This document shows positions 54,593 through 63,666 of a DNA stretch of 64,000 bases, in pieces; the stretch's first letter is position 1, and the number at the start of each line of letters is the position of its first letter. The stretch lies in the NCBI RefSeq assembly GCF_015841355.1, contig NZ_CP064908.1, positions 124,001 through 188,000 of the forward strand. The letters are read 5' to 3'. The notes below the pieces were generated by a model. It had not been told where the DNA came from, did no database searches, and saw nothing but the letters and a program-made list of their open reading frames with translations. The stretch is from Synechococcus sp. CBW1107 (GTDB lineage Bacteria; Cyanobacteriota; Cyanobacteriia; PCC-6307; Cyanobiaceae). The translations under genes were made by a program, and so were the position numbers.

Positions 54593-55588
54593 GTGACCAG
54601 TTTCTTGACTGCTGAACGGGTGGAGCAGGACAGCAAGCCCCATGACACCCGCCGTCTGCGCCTGTTCAGCGGCACCTCCAATCCCGCTCTGGCCCACGAG
54701 ATCGCCAGCTACCTGGGCGTGCCGGATGGTCCGAGGGTGATCAAGCGCTTCGCCGACGGCGAGCTCTACATCCAGATCCAGGAATCGATCCGCGGCTGCG
54801 ACGTCTTTCTGATCCAGCCCACCTGCGCTCCGGTGAACGATCACCTGATGGAGCTGCTGATCATGGTGGACGCCTGCCGCCGGGCCTCCGCCCGCCAGAT
54901 CACTGCCGTGGTCCCTTATTACGGCTACGCCCGGGCCGACCGCAAGACCGCCGGGAGGGAATCGATCACTGCCAAGCTGGTGGCCAATCTGCTGGCCCAG
55001 TCCGGCGTCGACCGGGTGCTGGCGATGGATCTGCACTCGTCGCAGATCCAGGGATATTTCGACATCCCCTGTGACCACATCTACGGCTCACCTGTTCTGG
55101 TCGACTACCTCTCCGCCCGCGACCTGGGCGAGATGGTGGTGGTCTCCCCCGATGTGGGCGGTGTGGCCCGGGCTCGGGCCTTCGCCAAACGCATGCACGA
55201 TGCCCCCCTGGCGATCATCGACAAGAGGCGCTCCGATCACAACGTGGCCGAAAGTCTCACGGTGATCGGCGATGTGGCCGGCAAAACAGCGGTCCTGATC
55301 GACGACATGATCGACACCGGCGGCACGATCTGCCAGGGGGCCCGCCTGCTGCGGCGCGAGGGGGCCCGCCGGGTGCTGGCCTGCGCCACCCATGCGGTCT
55401 TCTCACCCCCTGCCATCGAGCGCCTCTCGGAGCCTGGACTGCTGGAGGAAGTGCTGGTCACCAACAGCATCCCGATCAGCGACGATCGCAGCTTTCCCCA
55501 GCTGAAGGTGCTGTCCGTGGCCAAAATGCTCGGCGAAGCCATCTGGCGCATCCACGAAGAAAGCTCCGTGAGCTCGATGTTCCGCTGA
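54593..55588 (+). CDS. prs: Ribose-phosphate pyrophosphokinase
   Basis: 331 aa from a GTG at 54593. Motifs: RLRLFSGTSNPALAHEIASYLG, ATP-binding VVPYYGYARADRK, MDLHSSQIQGYFDIP and the PRPP loop VLIDDMIDTGGTI. It makes PRPP from ATP and ribose 5-phosphate for nucleotide, His and Trp biosynthesis. The first 25 residues are an extra charged extension, as in other cyanobacteria. Confidence 0.97.
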   Translation: MTSFLTAERVEQDSKPHDTRRLRLFSGTSNPALAHEIASYLGVPDGPRVIKRFADGELYIQIQESIRGCDVFLIQPTCAPVNDHLMELLIMVDACRRASARQITAVVPYYGYARADRKTAGRESITAKLVANLLAQSGVDRVLAMDLHSSQIQGYFDIPCDHIYGSPVLVDYLSARDLGEMVVVSPDVGGVARARAFAKRMHDAPLAIIDKRRSDHNVAESLTVIGDVAGKTAVLIDDMIDTGGTICQGARLLRREGARRVLACATHAVFSPPAIERLSEPGLLEEVLVTNSIPISDDRSFPQLKVLSVAKMLGEAIWRIHEESSVSSMFR

Positions 55589-55650
55589 GTCAGAGGCCCC
55601 GCTGAGCCCTGCCTCCAGCCCCTGTCCCCTCGCCCACGCCCCCCATCCCG

Positions 55651-56910
55651 TTGCGACCCCTGCTGCCTCGCCCCGCGTCCCCTGGTCTGAGCGGTCCACT
55701 CCCCCGCCGCGTCCGACTGAAGAGGGCCCTGCCGGCCCTGGCCACGGTGCTCCTCACCTCCTGCCTGCAGGCCCTGGGGACGCTGCCGGCCCTGGCCGCC
55801 AGCCAGCGGGTGGGGGTCTGGCTCACCAACAGTCCCAGCCCCCTCTACTACGACGCCAACCTGATCGAGAAGGCCGTGGCCGAACTCGACGCCGCCGGCT
55901 TCAACACGCTCTACCCCAACGTCTGGAGCCGCGGCTACACGTTCCATCGCAGCCGCTACGCGCCGATCGAGCCGAAGCTGAAGCAGGTGAATGCCTCGCT
56001 TGATCCCATCTGCCGCATCACCAAGGCCGGTCAGAAGCGGGGCATGAAAGTGATCCCCTGGTTCGAGTACGGCCTGATGGAGCCGGCCGATGCCGAAGTG
56101 GTGCGCCGGCATCCCGAATGGGTGCTGCAACGCAGCGACGGCTCCACCCTCTACGCCATGCACGGGGCCGACCTCAAGACCTCCCCCCTCAAGGATCTGC
56201 GGGTCTGGCTCAATCCGTCCCATCCCGGTGTGCGTGAGCGGGTGATCGGGCTGATCGGGGAAATCGTGCAGCGCTGCGGGGTGGACGGGATCCAGCTCGA
56301 TGATCACTTCGCCTGGCCCGTGGAGCTGGGCTACGACGCCTACACCCGCGCCCTCTTCCGTGCGGAGAAGGGCCGCGAACCGCCCCGTGACTACAACAAC
56401 CGGGAATGGATGACCTGGCGGCGTCAGAAGCTCACCGGTCTGCTGCGGGATCTGCGCGCCACGATGCAGAAGGAACGCAGCGGCGCGGTGATCAGCCACT
56501 CCCCCGGTCCATTCCGTTTCGCCTACAACCACTGGCTGCAGGACTGGGAGATCTGGGCTCTGGGCCAGCTGGTGGACGAGCTGGTGGTCCAGAACTACGC
56601 CTACTCCGTGGCCGGGTTCACCAAGGACCTCGACCAGGCAGCGCTGGTGAAGGCCCGACGCTGGGGCATGCCCGTGCAGATCGGGGTGCTGGCGGGCTTC
56701 GGGGGCCGCAGCACCTCCTCAGAGGTGCTGGGGAAGAAGGTGGAACAGGTGGCCAGGCGTGGCCTGGGAGTGATCTACTTCTACTGGGAAGGGCTCTGGG
56801 GAGCCTATGGGGGGCCGGAAGGAGCGAGTGCACGCCGCTCCTCCTTCCAGCGTCTGCACGGCGCTCTCTACCCGGATCCCTACCCGCGCAGCTCCCGCCC
56901 CAGGCTCTGA
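55651..56910 (+). CDS. Family 10-type glycosyl hydrolase-like (GHL10/YngK) secreted protein
   Basis: 419 aa from a TTG at 55651. The signal-like segment contains LLTSCLQ, so it might be a lipoprotein (lipobox-like TSC), cleaved before LPALAAS otherwise. GHL10 motifs: RVGVWLTNSPSPLYYDANLIEKAVAELDAAGFNTLYPNVWSRG, GMKVIPWFEYGLM, VDGIQLDDHFAWP and VISHSPGP. Similar proteins act on glycans or poly-amino-sugars outside the cell; the substrate is unknown. The 3' end overlaps pepN by 31 bp. Confidence 0.85.
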   Translation: MRPLLPRPASPGLSGPLPRRVRLKRALPALATVLLTSCLQALGTLPALAASQRVGVWLTNSPSPLYYDANLIEKAVAELDAAGFNTLYPNVWSRGYTFHRSRYAPIEPKLKQVNASLDPICRITKAGQKRGMKVIPWFEYGLMEPADAEVVRRHPEWVLQRSDGSTLYAMHGADLKTSPLKDLRVWLNPSHPGVRERVIGLIGEIVQRCGVDGIQLDDHFAWPVELGYDAYTRALFRAEKGREPPRDYNNREWMTWRRQKLTGLLRDLRATMQKERSGAVISHSPGPFRFAYNHWLQDWEIWALGQLVDELVVQNYAYSVAGFTKDLDQAALVKARRWGMPVQIGVLAGFGGRSTSSEVLGKKVEQVARRGLGVIYFYWEGLWGAYGGPEGASARRSSFQRLHGALYPDPYPRSSRPRL

Positions 56911-59588
56911 TCCAGCACCTCCCTGGTGTTGGCCGAGAGCCCGGCGACCGCCAGCTGCTCCATCGCCTCGCGCATCCGCTCGCCCCGCTCGGGGGCATAG
57001 CTCTGCCAGCGGCTGAACACCTTGGCCAGCCGTGAGGCGGTGATCGGATTGCGCTGGTCGAGCCGGGCGATCTGATCGGCCATGAACCGGTAGCCGCTGC
57101 CATCGGCGGCATGGAACACCGGTGGGTTGGCCACCAGACCGCCAAGCACAGCCCGCACGGAGTTCGGAGCCGCCGGGTCATAGCGAGGATGAGCCAGAAG
57201 CGCCTGCACCCGCTCGAGCCCGTTGGGGAAGGGGGCGGAAGCCTCCAGGCTGAACCAGGCATCGAGGATCACCGGTTTCTCCTGCCAGCGCTCGTAGAAG
57301 TCCACCATCGCCCGCTCCCGCTCGCTGCAGGCCAGGGGCTGCAACGCCCGCAGCCCGGCCCGCGCCAGGGTCATCGAGGGGCCCTCCACCGCGGCGGCGG
57401 CCTCAGCCATCACCGCCCCATCGCCCGCGGCAGCCCGCCAGGCCCAGACCAGCCCGGTGAGCTGGCGATCGCCGACACCCTCGGGCCATGGCAGGCCCCA
57501 CTGGGGACGGCAGCGCTCGAGGCAGGCCGCCAGGGGTTCGGCCAGGGCTTCCCCGAAGCGGGTCTGCAGGGTCCTCCTCGCCAGATCCAGTGCCGGTGGA
57601 TCAGGCTCAGCGCTGGCCGCCTCGAGTTCGACCAGCCCCGGCATCGTCAGCAGGGCGCAGCGGTTCCCGTCGCTGAGCGTGCCCTCCAGCAGGATCCGCT
57701 CGAAGGCGGCCACCAGACCATCCTCAAGGGCCTCATCCGCGGCTCCTCCGGCGCGGCACAGCACCACCTGCCGAAGCAGCTCCTGGCCGGCATCCCAACG
57801 GGCCAGGGGCTCGCCGTCGCAGCTGAGCAGATGCAGCAGTTCCGCATGCGTGCGCTCGAACTCCAGCTGCACCGGAGCGGAGAAGCGGCGCAGCACGGAC
57901 AGGGCCGGCGGGTGACTGTGGGGCTCGAAGTCCTCGAAGACCACGGTCTGCTCGGCCTGATCGATCACCAGCAGCCGTGTGAGCGGCCCCCAGGAGTGCT
58001 CGAGGCTGGCGTCCTCGGCGCTGGCGGCGGTTTCGCCGGGGCGTTGCAGCAGCAGGGGCTCACCGGCCTGGTCCACCGCCCCGATCGCCAGGGGAATCAC
58101 AAGCGGCAGCTTGTCAGGCTGGCCCGGGGTGGCCGGGGTGTGCTGCCGGATGGTCAGCGAGAGACGGCCCCGATCCTCATCCCAGTGGCGCTGCAGTTCA
58201 AGTCGGGGCGTTCCCGCCTGGTGATACCAGCGACGGAATTGGTCGAAGCAGAACTCGCTGGTCCCGGATTGGTCGGAATCTCCGGCCTTGGCAGCCGCAT
58301 CCTGCATGGCCTGCACAAAGTCGTCACAGGTGGCGGCCGTGCCGTCATGGCGCTGCACGTAGATGGCCATGCCACGCATGAAGGTGTCCGGGCCGAGGAG
58401 GGTGTGCAGCATGCGAATCACCTCGGCGCCTTTTTCATAAATTGTGGTGGTGTAGAAGTTATCGATCGCCTGATAATGATCCGGCTGCACTGGATGAGCG
58501 GTGGGGCCAGCATCTTCGCGGAACTGGGTGTTGCGCAACATCGCCACATCCTCAATCCGCTTCAGTGCCGGTGCATGCAGATCTGCTGTGAAGCTCTGAT
58601 CCCTGAACACGGTGAGCCCTTCCTTGAGAGAGAGCTGGAACCAGTCTCGGCAGGTGATGCGGTTGCCTGTCCAGTTGTGGAAATACTCATGGGCGATCAC
58701 GCTCTCGATCCGCTCCAGTTCGGCATCGGTAGCCGTGGCGGCATCGGCCAGCACCAGTTTCGAGTTGAAGATGTTGAGGCTCTTGTTCTCCATCGCGCCC
58801 ATGTTGAAATGGCGCACGGCGACGATGTTGTACTCATCGAGGTCGTACTCCAGCCCATAGACCGTCTCATCCCAGGCCATCGAGCGCTTCAGTGAACTGA
58901 TGGCATGGGCCGTGTAGGGAGCATCGCCAGGCTCCACATGCAGGCGCAACTGCACCGTGCGGCCACTGGCGGTGGTGAAGGTGTCACGGACCTCCTCGAG
59001 CACCCCGGCCACCAGGGCGAACAGATAGGACGGCTTGGGGAAGGGATCGTCCCAGACCGCATAGTGCCGCTCCTCCCCGCCGGCCAGGGCCGGCAGGATT
59101 CCCTGCTCGATGCAGTTGCCGTTGGAGAGCAGGACAGGGAAGAGGCCGCGCTCCGCCTCGATGCGCACCTGGAAGAGGCTGAGCACATCGGGACGATCGG
59201 GATGGAGGGTGATGCGGCGGAACCCCTCCGCTTCGCACTGGGTGGTCACCATGCCGCCGCTGGCATAGAGCCCCTCGAGGCTCGTGTTGGCACGGGGATG
59301 CAGGCGCACAACGCTGGTCAGGCGAAACGGCTGCGCGGGAGTACTCGAGAGGATGTAAGCGTCGCCGTCACGCCCGATCTCATCGAGCGCCACGGGCCGG
59401 CCGTCGAGGCCCAGGGAGAGCAAATCCAAACCCTCACCGCGCAGCACCAGCGGTTCGCCGGCCGCAAGGGGCGCCAGCGACAGGGTGGACTCCACCAGGG
59501 CCTCCTCGCCGAACAGGCGCACCGTCAGATCGGTGCGCTCAAGCCGGAAGGGGAAGGGCCGATAGTCGGCCAGCCGCACGACGCTCAT
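56880..59588 (-). CDS. pepN: Aminopeptidase N
   Basis: 902 aa from the ATG at 59588 (MSVVRLADYRPF). M1 family: GAMEN in FNMGAMENKSLN, zinc motif HEYFHNWTGNRITCRDWFQLSLKEG, and TTIYEKGAEVIRML. It is a Zn exopeptidase that degrades N-terminal residues from peptides in the cytoplasm. The C-terminal half is helical, as in E. coli PepN. Convergent with the GHL10 gene. Confidence 0.96.
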   Translation of the reverse strand: MSVVRLADYRPFPFRLERTDLTVRLFGEEALVESTLSLAPLAAGEPLVLRGEGLDLLSLGLDGRPVALDEIGRDGDAYILSSTPAQPFRLTSVVRLHPRANTSLEGLYASGGMVTTQCEAEGFRRITLHPDRPDVLSLFQVRIEAERGLFPVLLSNGNCIEQGILPALAGGEERHYAVWDDPFPKPSYLFALVAGVLEEVRDTFTTASGRTVQLRLHVEPGDAPYTAHAISSLKRSMAWDETVYGLEYDLDEYNIVAVRHFNMGAMENKSLNIFNSKLVLADAATATDAELERIESVIAHEYFHNWTGNRITCRDWFQLSLKEGLTVFRDQSFTADLHAPALKRIEDVAMLRNTQFREDAGPTAHPVQPDHYQAIDNFYTTTIYEKGAEVIRMLHTLLGPDTFMRGMAIYVQRHDGTAATCDDFVQAMQDAAAKAGDSDQSGTSEFCFDQFRRWYHQAGTPRLELQRHWDEDRGRLSLTIRQHTPATPGQPDKLPLVIPLAIGAVDQAGEPLLLQRPGETAASAEDASLEHSWGPLTRLLVIDQAEQTVVFEDFEPHSHPPALSVLRRFSAPVQLEFERTHAELLHLLSCDGEPLARWDAGQELLRQVVLCRAGGAADEALEDGLVAAFERILLEGTLSDGNRCALLTMPGLVELEAASAEPDPPALDLARRTLQTRFGEALAEPLAACLERCRPQWGLPWPEGVGDRQLTGLVWAWRAAAGDGAVMAEAAAAVEGPSMTLARAGLRALQPLACSERERAMVDFYERWQEKPVILDAWFSLEASAPFPNGLERVQALLAHPRYDPAAPNSVRAVLGGLVANPPVFHAADGSGYRFMADQIARLDQRNPITASRLAKVFSRWQSYAPERGERMREAMEQLAVAGLSANTREVLDQSLGRELRG

Positions 59589-59628
59589 CAGGCCAGGGGA
59601 AGAAGGCCCCCTGATCCTGGCTCCCCGC

Positions 59629-60078
59629 TCACCAGGGCAGGGGGCCTCGACCCTGACCGGCGTTGCAGCCCACCTGGGATCCGAGCAGGGCCCCCAGGGG
59701 GACCGCCCAGGTGCGGCCGTCATCGCGGGAGGCGGCGTAGCCGATGCCGCCGCCGATCACGCCGCCCACGAGCCGGCCGATCGAGCAGCGCTGCTGGAGG
59801 GCCTGGGCCTCCTCCCAGGTGGTGGGCGCCGGCTGGCCGTAGGGATTGCTGCCGCTGGGGACCTGGCTGCTGTAGTCCTGATAGGGAGCGGGTGGCCAGT
59901 TGCGGACCGGAGTCACGACATAACCGCGGGACACCGGGTAGCGATCCGAAGGCAGCTGGTAGCCCTGATAGCCCCCGTAGTAGGCCTCCTGGGCGGAGAC
60001 GGCGGCCGGCATCGCGGCGGCGAGGCCACAGACCCCGGCAGCGAGCAGCAGGGGAAGACGCTGAATGAGGACGGTCAT
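59629..60078 (-). CDS. Secreted glycine-zipper-like hypothetical protein
   Basis: 149 aa from the ATG at 60078. Signal peptide ends near AVSAQEA. Tyr/Gly/Pro-rich middle (AYYGGYQGYQLPSDRYPV, PSGSNPYGQPAP), then a glycine-zipper helix (GRLVGGVIGGGIGYAASRDDGR and LGALLGSQVGCNAGQG) with two cysteines. Such segments insert into or pack on membranes; function unknown. Confidence 0.7.
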   Translation of the reverse strand: MTVLIQRLPLLLAAGVCGLAAAMPAAVSAQEAYYGGYQGYQLPSDRYPVSRGYVVTPVRNWPPAPYQDYSSQVPSGSNPYGQPAPTTWEEAQALQQRCSIGRLVGGVIGGGIGYAASRDDGRTWAVPLGALLGSQVGCNAGQGRGPLPW

Positions 60079-60212
60079 GGTGATCAAGCTGGAGGACAGC
60101 CCCGAAGGGATGCCATCAGCAAAGCCACCAGGACCGCCTGAACTGCAACTGCAGCTGGGCCGGATATGTACGGATGCGTCCGCCTCCGGCCAGCATCGTC
60201 TCCCTTGAGGGG

Positions 60213-60629
60213 TTACTTGCCTCCCTGCTGCTTGAGGGCGTCAGTCACCTTCTTGACCACATCAGGCGGCACTTCCTTGGGGCAGAGCTCGACGGCACCG
60301 ATCACCGCGGAGTTCACCGAACCGCGCCGCAGCTCCTCGATCGTGAGAGCCTTGGAGCCCACCTGCTTGATCTGACCGTCATGCTGACCCTTGATCAGCT
60401 GGGCGATCGTTTCACCGGCGATGCTCGCCGCCTTGTCGAACTCGACGCCGGCACCGCGGGCAATGCAGACATTGACGGAGGCGATTCTGGTGTAAAGCGA
60501 CATCTCGCTTTCAGTGGCGGGTGCCGCCAGGGCGGGGGCGGCAGCGGAAACGGCGGGAATGATGAGTGCGCCAGCCAGCAACAGGAGTCGGTGGAGGCAG
60601 TGCGTGAGGCGCAAGGAGAGCGTGTTCAA
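60213..60629 (-). CDS. Small secreted conserved hypothetical protein
   Basis: 138 aa from a TTG with GGAG four bases upstream. Signal peptide ends near PALAAPAT. The mature part SEMSLYTRIASVNVCIARGAGVEFDKAASIAGETIAQ is typical of a small exported family I remember from marine Synechococcus; it has two cysteines (VNVCIAR and VELCPKE). Function unknown. Confidence 0.75.
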   Translation of the reverse strand: MNTLSLRLTHCLHRLLLLAGALIIPAVSAAAPALAAPATESEMSLYTRIASVNVCIARGAGVEFDKAASIAGETIAQLIKGQHDGQIKQVGSKALTIEELRRGSVNSAVIGAVELCPKEVPPDVVKKVTDALKQQGGK

Positions 60630-60662
60630 CAGGCTCCATGCTGATGCACCGGGGCACGAACT

Positions 60663-61244
60663 TCAATCGGCAGGGAGCGGATCGCCGGGCCCCTCCAGCC
60701 TGATCTCATGATGCGTCTCGGTGATATCAAGCTCACCATCCCGCCAGGAGAAAATCGAGCAGGCCCGGATGCGGTCCTGATCGATCAGCCGGATGTGCTG
60801 CTCGATGTCCCAGCCCTGGTGCTGCGACTCGAAGATCATCTGGTGCTCATCCACCTGGCGGATCTGGGAGCGCATCGGCTGTTCCACGAGATACCCCCGG
60901 CTGCGCCGCAGCTGGTGACCGCAGAGGTAGGCCTCAAGGCTGCCCTCGCGCTGGTACTGGGGCTTCCGCTCGTAGAAGCCGAAGTCCTGCTCGGGTGTCC
61001 AGCTGAAGCGGTAGGCCGCCTCCCCCTCCACCGGCTGCTCGTACGTTTCGATCCGCAGCAGAAGGTCGAGGCGCAGGGGCTCATCCTCGCCACGGAAGAA
61101 ATAGAGGCGGCGGGACCGCCAGAGCCCGAGGTTGCGCGAGAACCAGCGGCGCAGGCTGCTGTCCAGCTGGATGCGGCTCCCCTGGGGGTCACGCCTCGGC
61201 GGCCCGGAAGGGTCCAGCGGCACCCGTTCCGTGGATGGGGTCAT
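60663..61244 (-). CDS. Conserved hypothetical protein, possibly lipocalin/CpcS-like
   Basis: 193 aa. [27 protein letters not shown] and a following pattern of alternating strands ([72 protein letters not shown]) suggest an eight-stranded beta-barrel. This is similar in style to CpcS/CpeS bilin lyases, but I cannot match key residues, so the link is weak. It is divergent from sasA. Confidence 0.6.
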   Translation of the reverse strand: MTPSTERVPLDPSGPPRRDPQGSRIQLDSSLRRWFSRNLGLWRSRRLYFFRGEDEPLRLDLLLRIETYEQPVEGEAAYRFSWTPEQDFGFYERKPQYQREGSLEAYLCGHQLRRSRGYLVEQPMRSQIRQVDEHQMIFESQHQGWDIEQHIRLIDQDRIRACSIFSWRDGELDITETHHEIRLEGPGDPLPAD

Positions 61245-61321
61245 GGGATGGGGAGATCGTCGGTGGGTCGATTGACAGGCTCGTCATAGCCAGCTCTCGG
61301 GCCAGCGTTCGACGCCATAAG

Positions 61322-62515
61322 GTGATCTCCACGATCTTGCCTGCCGCCAAGGTGCCTGAAGCGGGGAAAGCCGACTCCGGCACAACGGCACAAGGGCCCC
61401 TCCCGGCCAGGCGCCGGCCGCTCAAGCTGCTGCTGGTGGCGGCCCCCCACCATCTCGCTTCCGCCGATCTGGGTGGAGTCCTCAACTACCTCGAAACCTG
61501 CGACTGCGGCTTCGATGTGGCCCTGGAGCTGGCCAATCCAGCCTTGCGCCCCGAGCTGCTGGAGCTGCACCGGCTGGTGGCCACCCCGGCCCTGGTGAAA
61601 CTGGAGCCCCCCCCTCGCCAGGTGCTGGCTGGCAATGCCGTCCTGGATCAGCTGAAGGGCTGGCTGCCGCGCTGGCAGCAGCTGGAGGTGGTCAGCGATC
61701 TGGGCATGAGCCTGCGGCCCGCGGAAATGGATGGCAGCCGCACCCAGCGGGAGCTGCAGCTGGAAGATCAGGTGCTGGTGCTGCGTCAGGAGAACGAAAC
61801 CCTGATCGAGCGCCTGCGGGTTCAGGAGAGGCTGCTGCGCATGGTGGCCCATGAGCTGCGCACCCCTCTCACTGCCGCCAAGCTGGCCCTGCAGAGCCTG
61901 CAGCTCGGGCACATCAACAACACCCGCTGCCGGGATGTGCTCGACCGCCGCCTCGATGACATCGAGCATCTCTCCAAGGACCTCCTGGAAGTGGGCACCA
62001 CCCGCTGGGAAGCTCTCTTCAACCCCCAGCGGCTGGACCTGGCGCCGGTGACCGCGGAGGCGATCCTGGAGCTGGAGAAACTGTGGGTGGGGCGGAACCT
62101 GCGCCTGATCACCGACATTCCCGCCGACCTGCCGGATGTGTTTGCCGATCAACGGCGCATGCGCCAGGTGCTTCTGAATCTGCTGGAGAACGCGTTGAAA
62201 TTCACCCCTGATGACGGCGCGGTGACTCTTTCGCTGTTGCACCGCACCAGTCAATGGGTTCAGGTGAGTGTCTGTGATACAGGTCCGGGAATTCCCCGCG
62301 GAGAGCAGGAGCGGATCTTCCTGGAGCGGGTACGGCTGCCTCAGACCTCGGGCACCACGTCTGGGTTCGGAGTGGGACTCTCCGTTTGTCGCCGCATCGT
62401 TGAAGTGCATGGCGGACGGATCTGGGTGGTCTCCGAGCCCGGTGAAGGAGCCTGCTTCCACTTCACCGTTCCGGTGTGGTCAGGACAGAACTCCCCCAGC
62501 CAGGCCTCGCCTTGA
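61322..62515 (+). CDS. sasA: Circadian clock histidine kinase SasA
   Basis: 397 aa from a GTG at 61322. The N-terminal KaiB-like thioredoxin-fold domain ([71 protein letters not shown]) binds KaiC. The kinase has the phosphoacceptor H177 in [15 protein letters not shown]-box NLLENALKF, and [10 protein letters not shown] / GFGVGLS ATP-lid motifs. SasA autophosphorylates when bound to KaiC and drives RpaA to time gene expression. kaiABC are not in the window. The residues before about 35 are Ala/Pro/Arg-rich. Confidence 0.95.
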   Translation: MISTILPAAKVPEAGKADSGTTAQGPLPARRRPLKLLLVAAPHHLASADLGGVLNYLETCDCGFDVALELANPALRPELLELHRLVATPALVKLEPPPRQVLAGNAVLDQLKGWLPRWQQLEVVSDLGMSLRPAEMDGSRTQRELQLEDQVLVLRQENETLIERLRVQERLLRMVAHELRTPLTAAKLALQSLQLGHINNTRCRDVLDRRLDDIEHLSKDLLEVGTTRWEALFNPQRLDLAPVTAEAILELEKLWVGRNLRLITDIPADLPDVFADQRRMRQVLLNLLENALKFTPDDGAVTLSLLHRTSQWVQVSVCDTGPGIPRGEQERIFLERVRLPQTSGTTSGFGVGLSVCRRIVEVHGGRIWVVSEPGEGACFHFTVPVWSGQNSPSQASP

Positions 62516-62588
62516 CGAAGGGACACTCCGACCCGTAGCGTCCATGGAACGGAAGCGGCGCCTTCAAACGCCCCTGCTCCGTGGCCTC

Positions 62589-62661
62589 GCCCCCATCGTC
62601 TAGAGGCCTAGGACACCTCCCTTTCACGGAGGCGACAGGGGTTCGAATCCCCTTGGGGGTA
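62589..62661 (+). tRNA. trnE: tRNA-Glu (UUC)
   Basis: A 73-nt cloverleaf. Acceptor GCCCCCA pairs with TGGGGGT (one G-U), the D arm is GTCTAGAGGCCTAGGAC, the anticodon loop is CTTTCAC with anticodon TTC, the T arm is CAGGGGTTCGAATCCCCTT. No CCA is encoded. In cyanobacteria this tRNA also supplies Glu for 5-aminolevulinate and so for chlorophyll and heme. Confidence 0.97.
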
Positions 62662-62677
62662 TCACGATCAACCAGAA

Positions 62678-62708
62678 GATGGCTGAGTCCTGTCAGCTGG
62701 AAGCCATC
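62678..62708 (+). terminator. Hairpin downstream of tRNA-Glu
   Basis: GATGGCT (62678-62684) and AGCCATC (62702-62708) form a perfect 7-bp stem with a 17-nt loop, 16 nt after the tRNA end. Only a GATTGT follows instead of a U-run, so it is a weak candidate for ending the tRNA transcript. Confidence 0.35.
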
Positions 62709-62855
62709 AGATTGTAATGACCGGGGCAGAACTCCCCAGTCGATTGAGCGGTGATGATCCTGACATCTTCTGCGCAGGATTGCTCACCATAAAAATGACG
62801 TCAGCCAAGGCGGCAAATAAGTCCTCCAACAATTGATCCGAAAAAGGGATTGTCC

Positions 62856-62939
62856 ATGAGGTTCGGGATCAAGGATCCTTTCTGCCTTGACACTCAAACC
62901 GGAGACGTGAACTTGATGGTTGAAATGATCGGCGACTGA
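62856..62939 (+). CDS. Candidate 27-aa small protein
   Basis: ATG at 62856 with AAGGGA about 7-8 nt upstream as a good RBS, then MRFGIKDPFCLDTQTG and an acidic hydrophobic end (NLMVEMIGD). It lies in an otherwise empty gap between tRNA-Glu and the SRPBCC gene and is too short to support from composition alone. It may be chance. Confidence 0.25.
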   Translation: MRFGIKDPFCLDTQTGDVNLMVEMIGD

Positions 62940-62944
62940 ACCAT

Positions 62945-63505
62945 TCAGGCCTGTGCGGCGCGGCGCAGAGCTTCCTGTTGGACGGCGCGCAGGTTGGCAG
63001 CCAGGTCTTCGCGAAGCCGCTGCTCGATCAGCCCGATCGGCATGCCCTGGCGCCCCTGCACGGTGAGTTCGTAGAGCAACCGGGAGCCACCGGGTTCGCC
63101 GCTGACCTGCCAGGCCCCCTCGAAACGACGAAAATCTCCCTGGCGCATGCTGAAGCTGAGCAGGCCATCGTCGTGATGCTCCCGCAGTTCCAGTTCGACG
63201 CGGGCCGTGAAGCGCAGGCCGCAGAACTGCTGACAACCCACCTGTTCCAGGCCCACGGTGCTTCCCCGTCGCCAGAGCAGACGGGAGGTGGAAAGGTTGG
63301 GGATGAAGCGGCTGAGATTCTCGTAGTCGGTGAGCACGGCCCAGATCTGCTGGGGAGGGAGCTCGAGGCGGAGCTGAACCGCCAGACGACGGGCTCCCTG
63401 AGGCAGTCGCTCCATGTCCTGCTGGATCGTGTCCAGCGAACAGGCGTCCTGGCTGCTGAGCAGGCCCTGGATGGGAGGGGTTGTCAGAACCGAAAGTTGC
63501 GCCAA
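62945..63505 (-). CDS. SRPBCC family (polyketide cyclase/START-like) protein
   Basis: 186 aa from a TTG at 63505; an ATG at 63415 (156 aa) would also give a complete domain. The fold is visible from ARRLAVQLRLELPPQQIWAVLTDYENLSRFIPNLSTSRLL to RLLYELTVQGRQGMPIGLIEQRLREDLAANLRAV: START-like hydrophobic-pocket domain with a C-terminal long helix. It probably binds a lipid or pigment-like ligand. Divergent from petH (161 bp). Confidence 0.82.
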   Translation of the reverse strand: MAQLSVLTTPPIQGLLSSQDACSLDTIQQDMERLPQGARRLAVQLRLELPPQQIWAVLTDYENLSRFIPNLSTSRLLWRRGSTVGLEQVGCQQFCGLRFTARVELELREHHDDGLLSFSMRQGDFRRFEGAWQVSGEPGGSRLLYELTVQGRQGMPIGLIEQRLREDLAANLRAVQQEALRRAAQA

Positions 63506-63631
63506 GTGAGGGGGAACGCCGGATTCATCGCCAGCCGGATCAAACCAGCCGCCACCAAACCTAACCGCAACAATCGGTTGCCGGTGCGGAAAGGCCCACG
63601 ATCAGGAGGAGGGCTGTCCATGGGCATTGCC

Positions 63632-63637
63632 TATGAT
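63632..63637 (+). promoter_or_regulatory. Possible petH -10 element
   Basis: TATGAT at 63632-63637 matches the -10 consensus in five of six bases and is 29 nt before the petH ATG. No good -35 sequence is present at the right distance, so it would have to be activator-dependent. Confidence 0.3.
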
Positions 63638-63666
63638 CGGCCCGGTTTTCCGGAGATTGAGGGTTC

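Noticed and set aside
57111-58895. 594-aa plus-strand ORF
   Set aside because: Antisense to pepN, which carries GAMEN and HExxH motifs.
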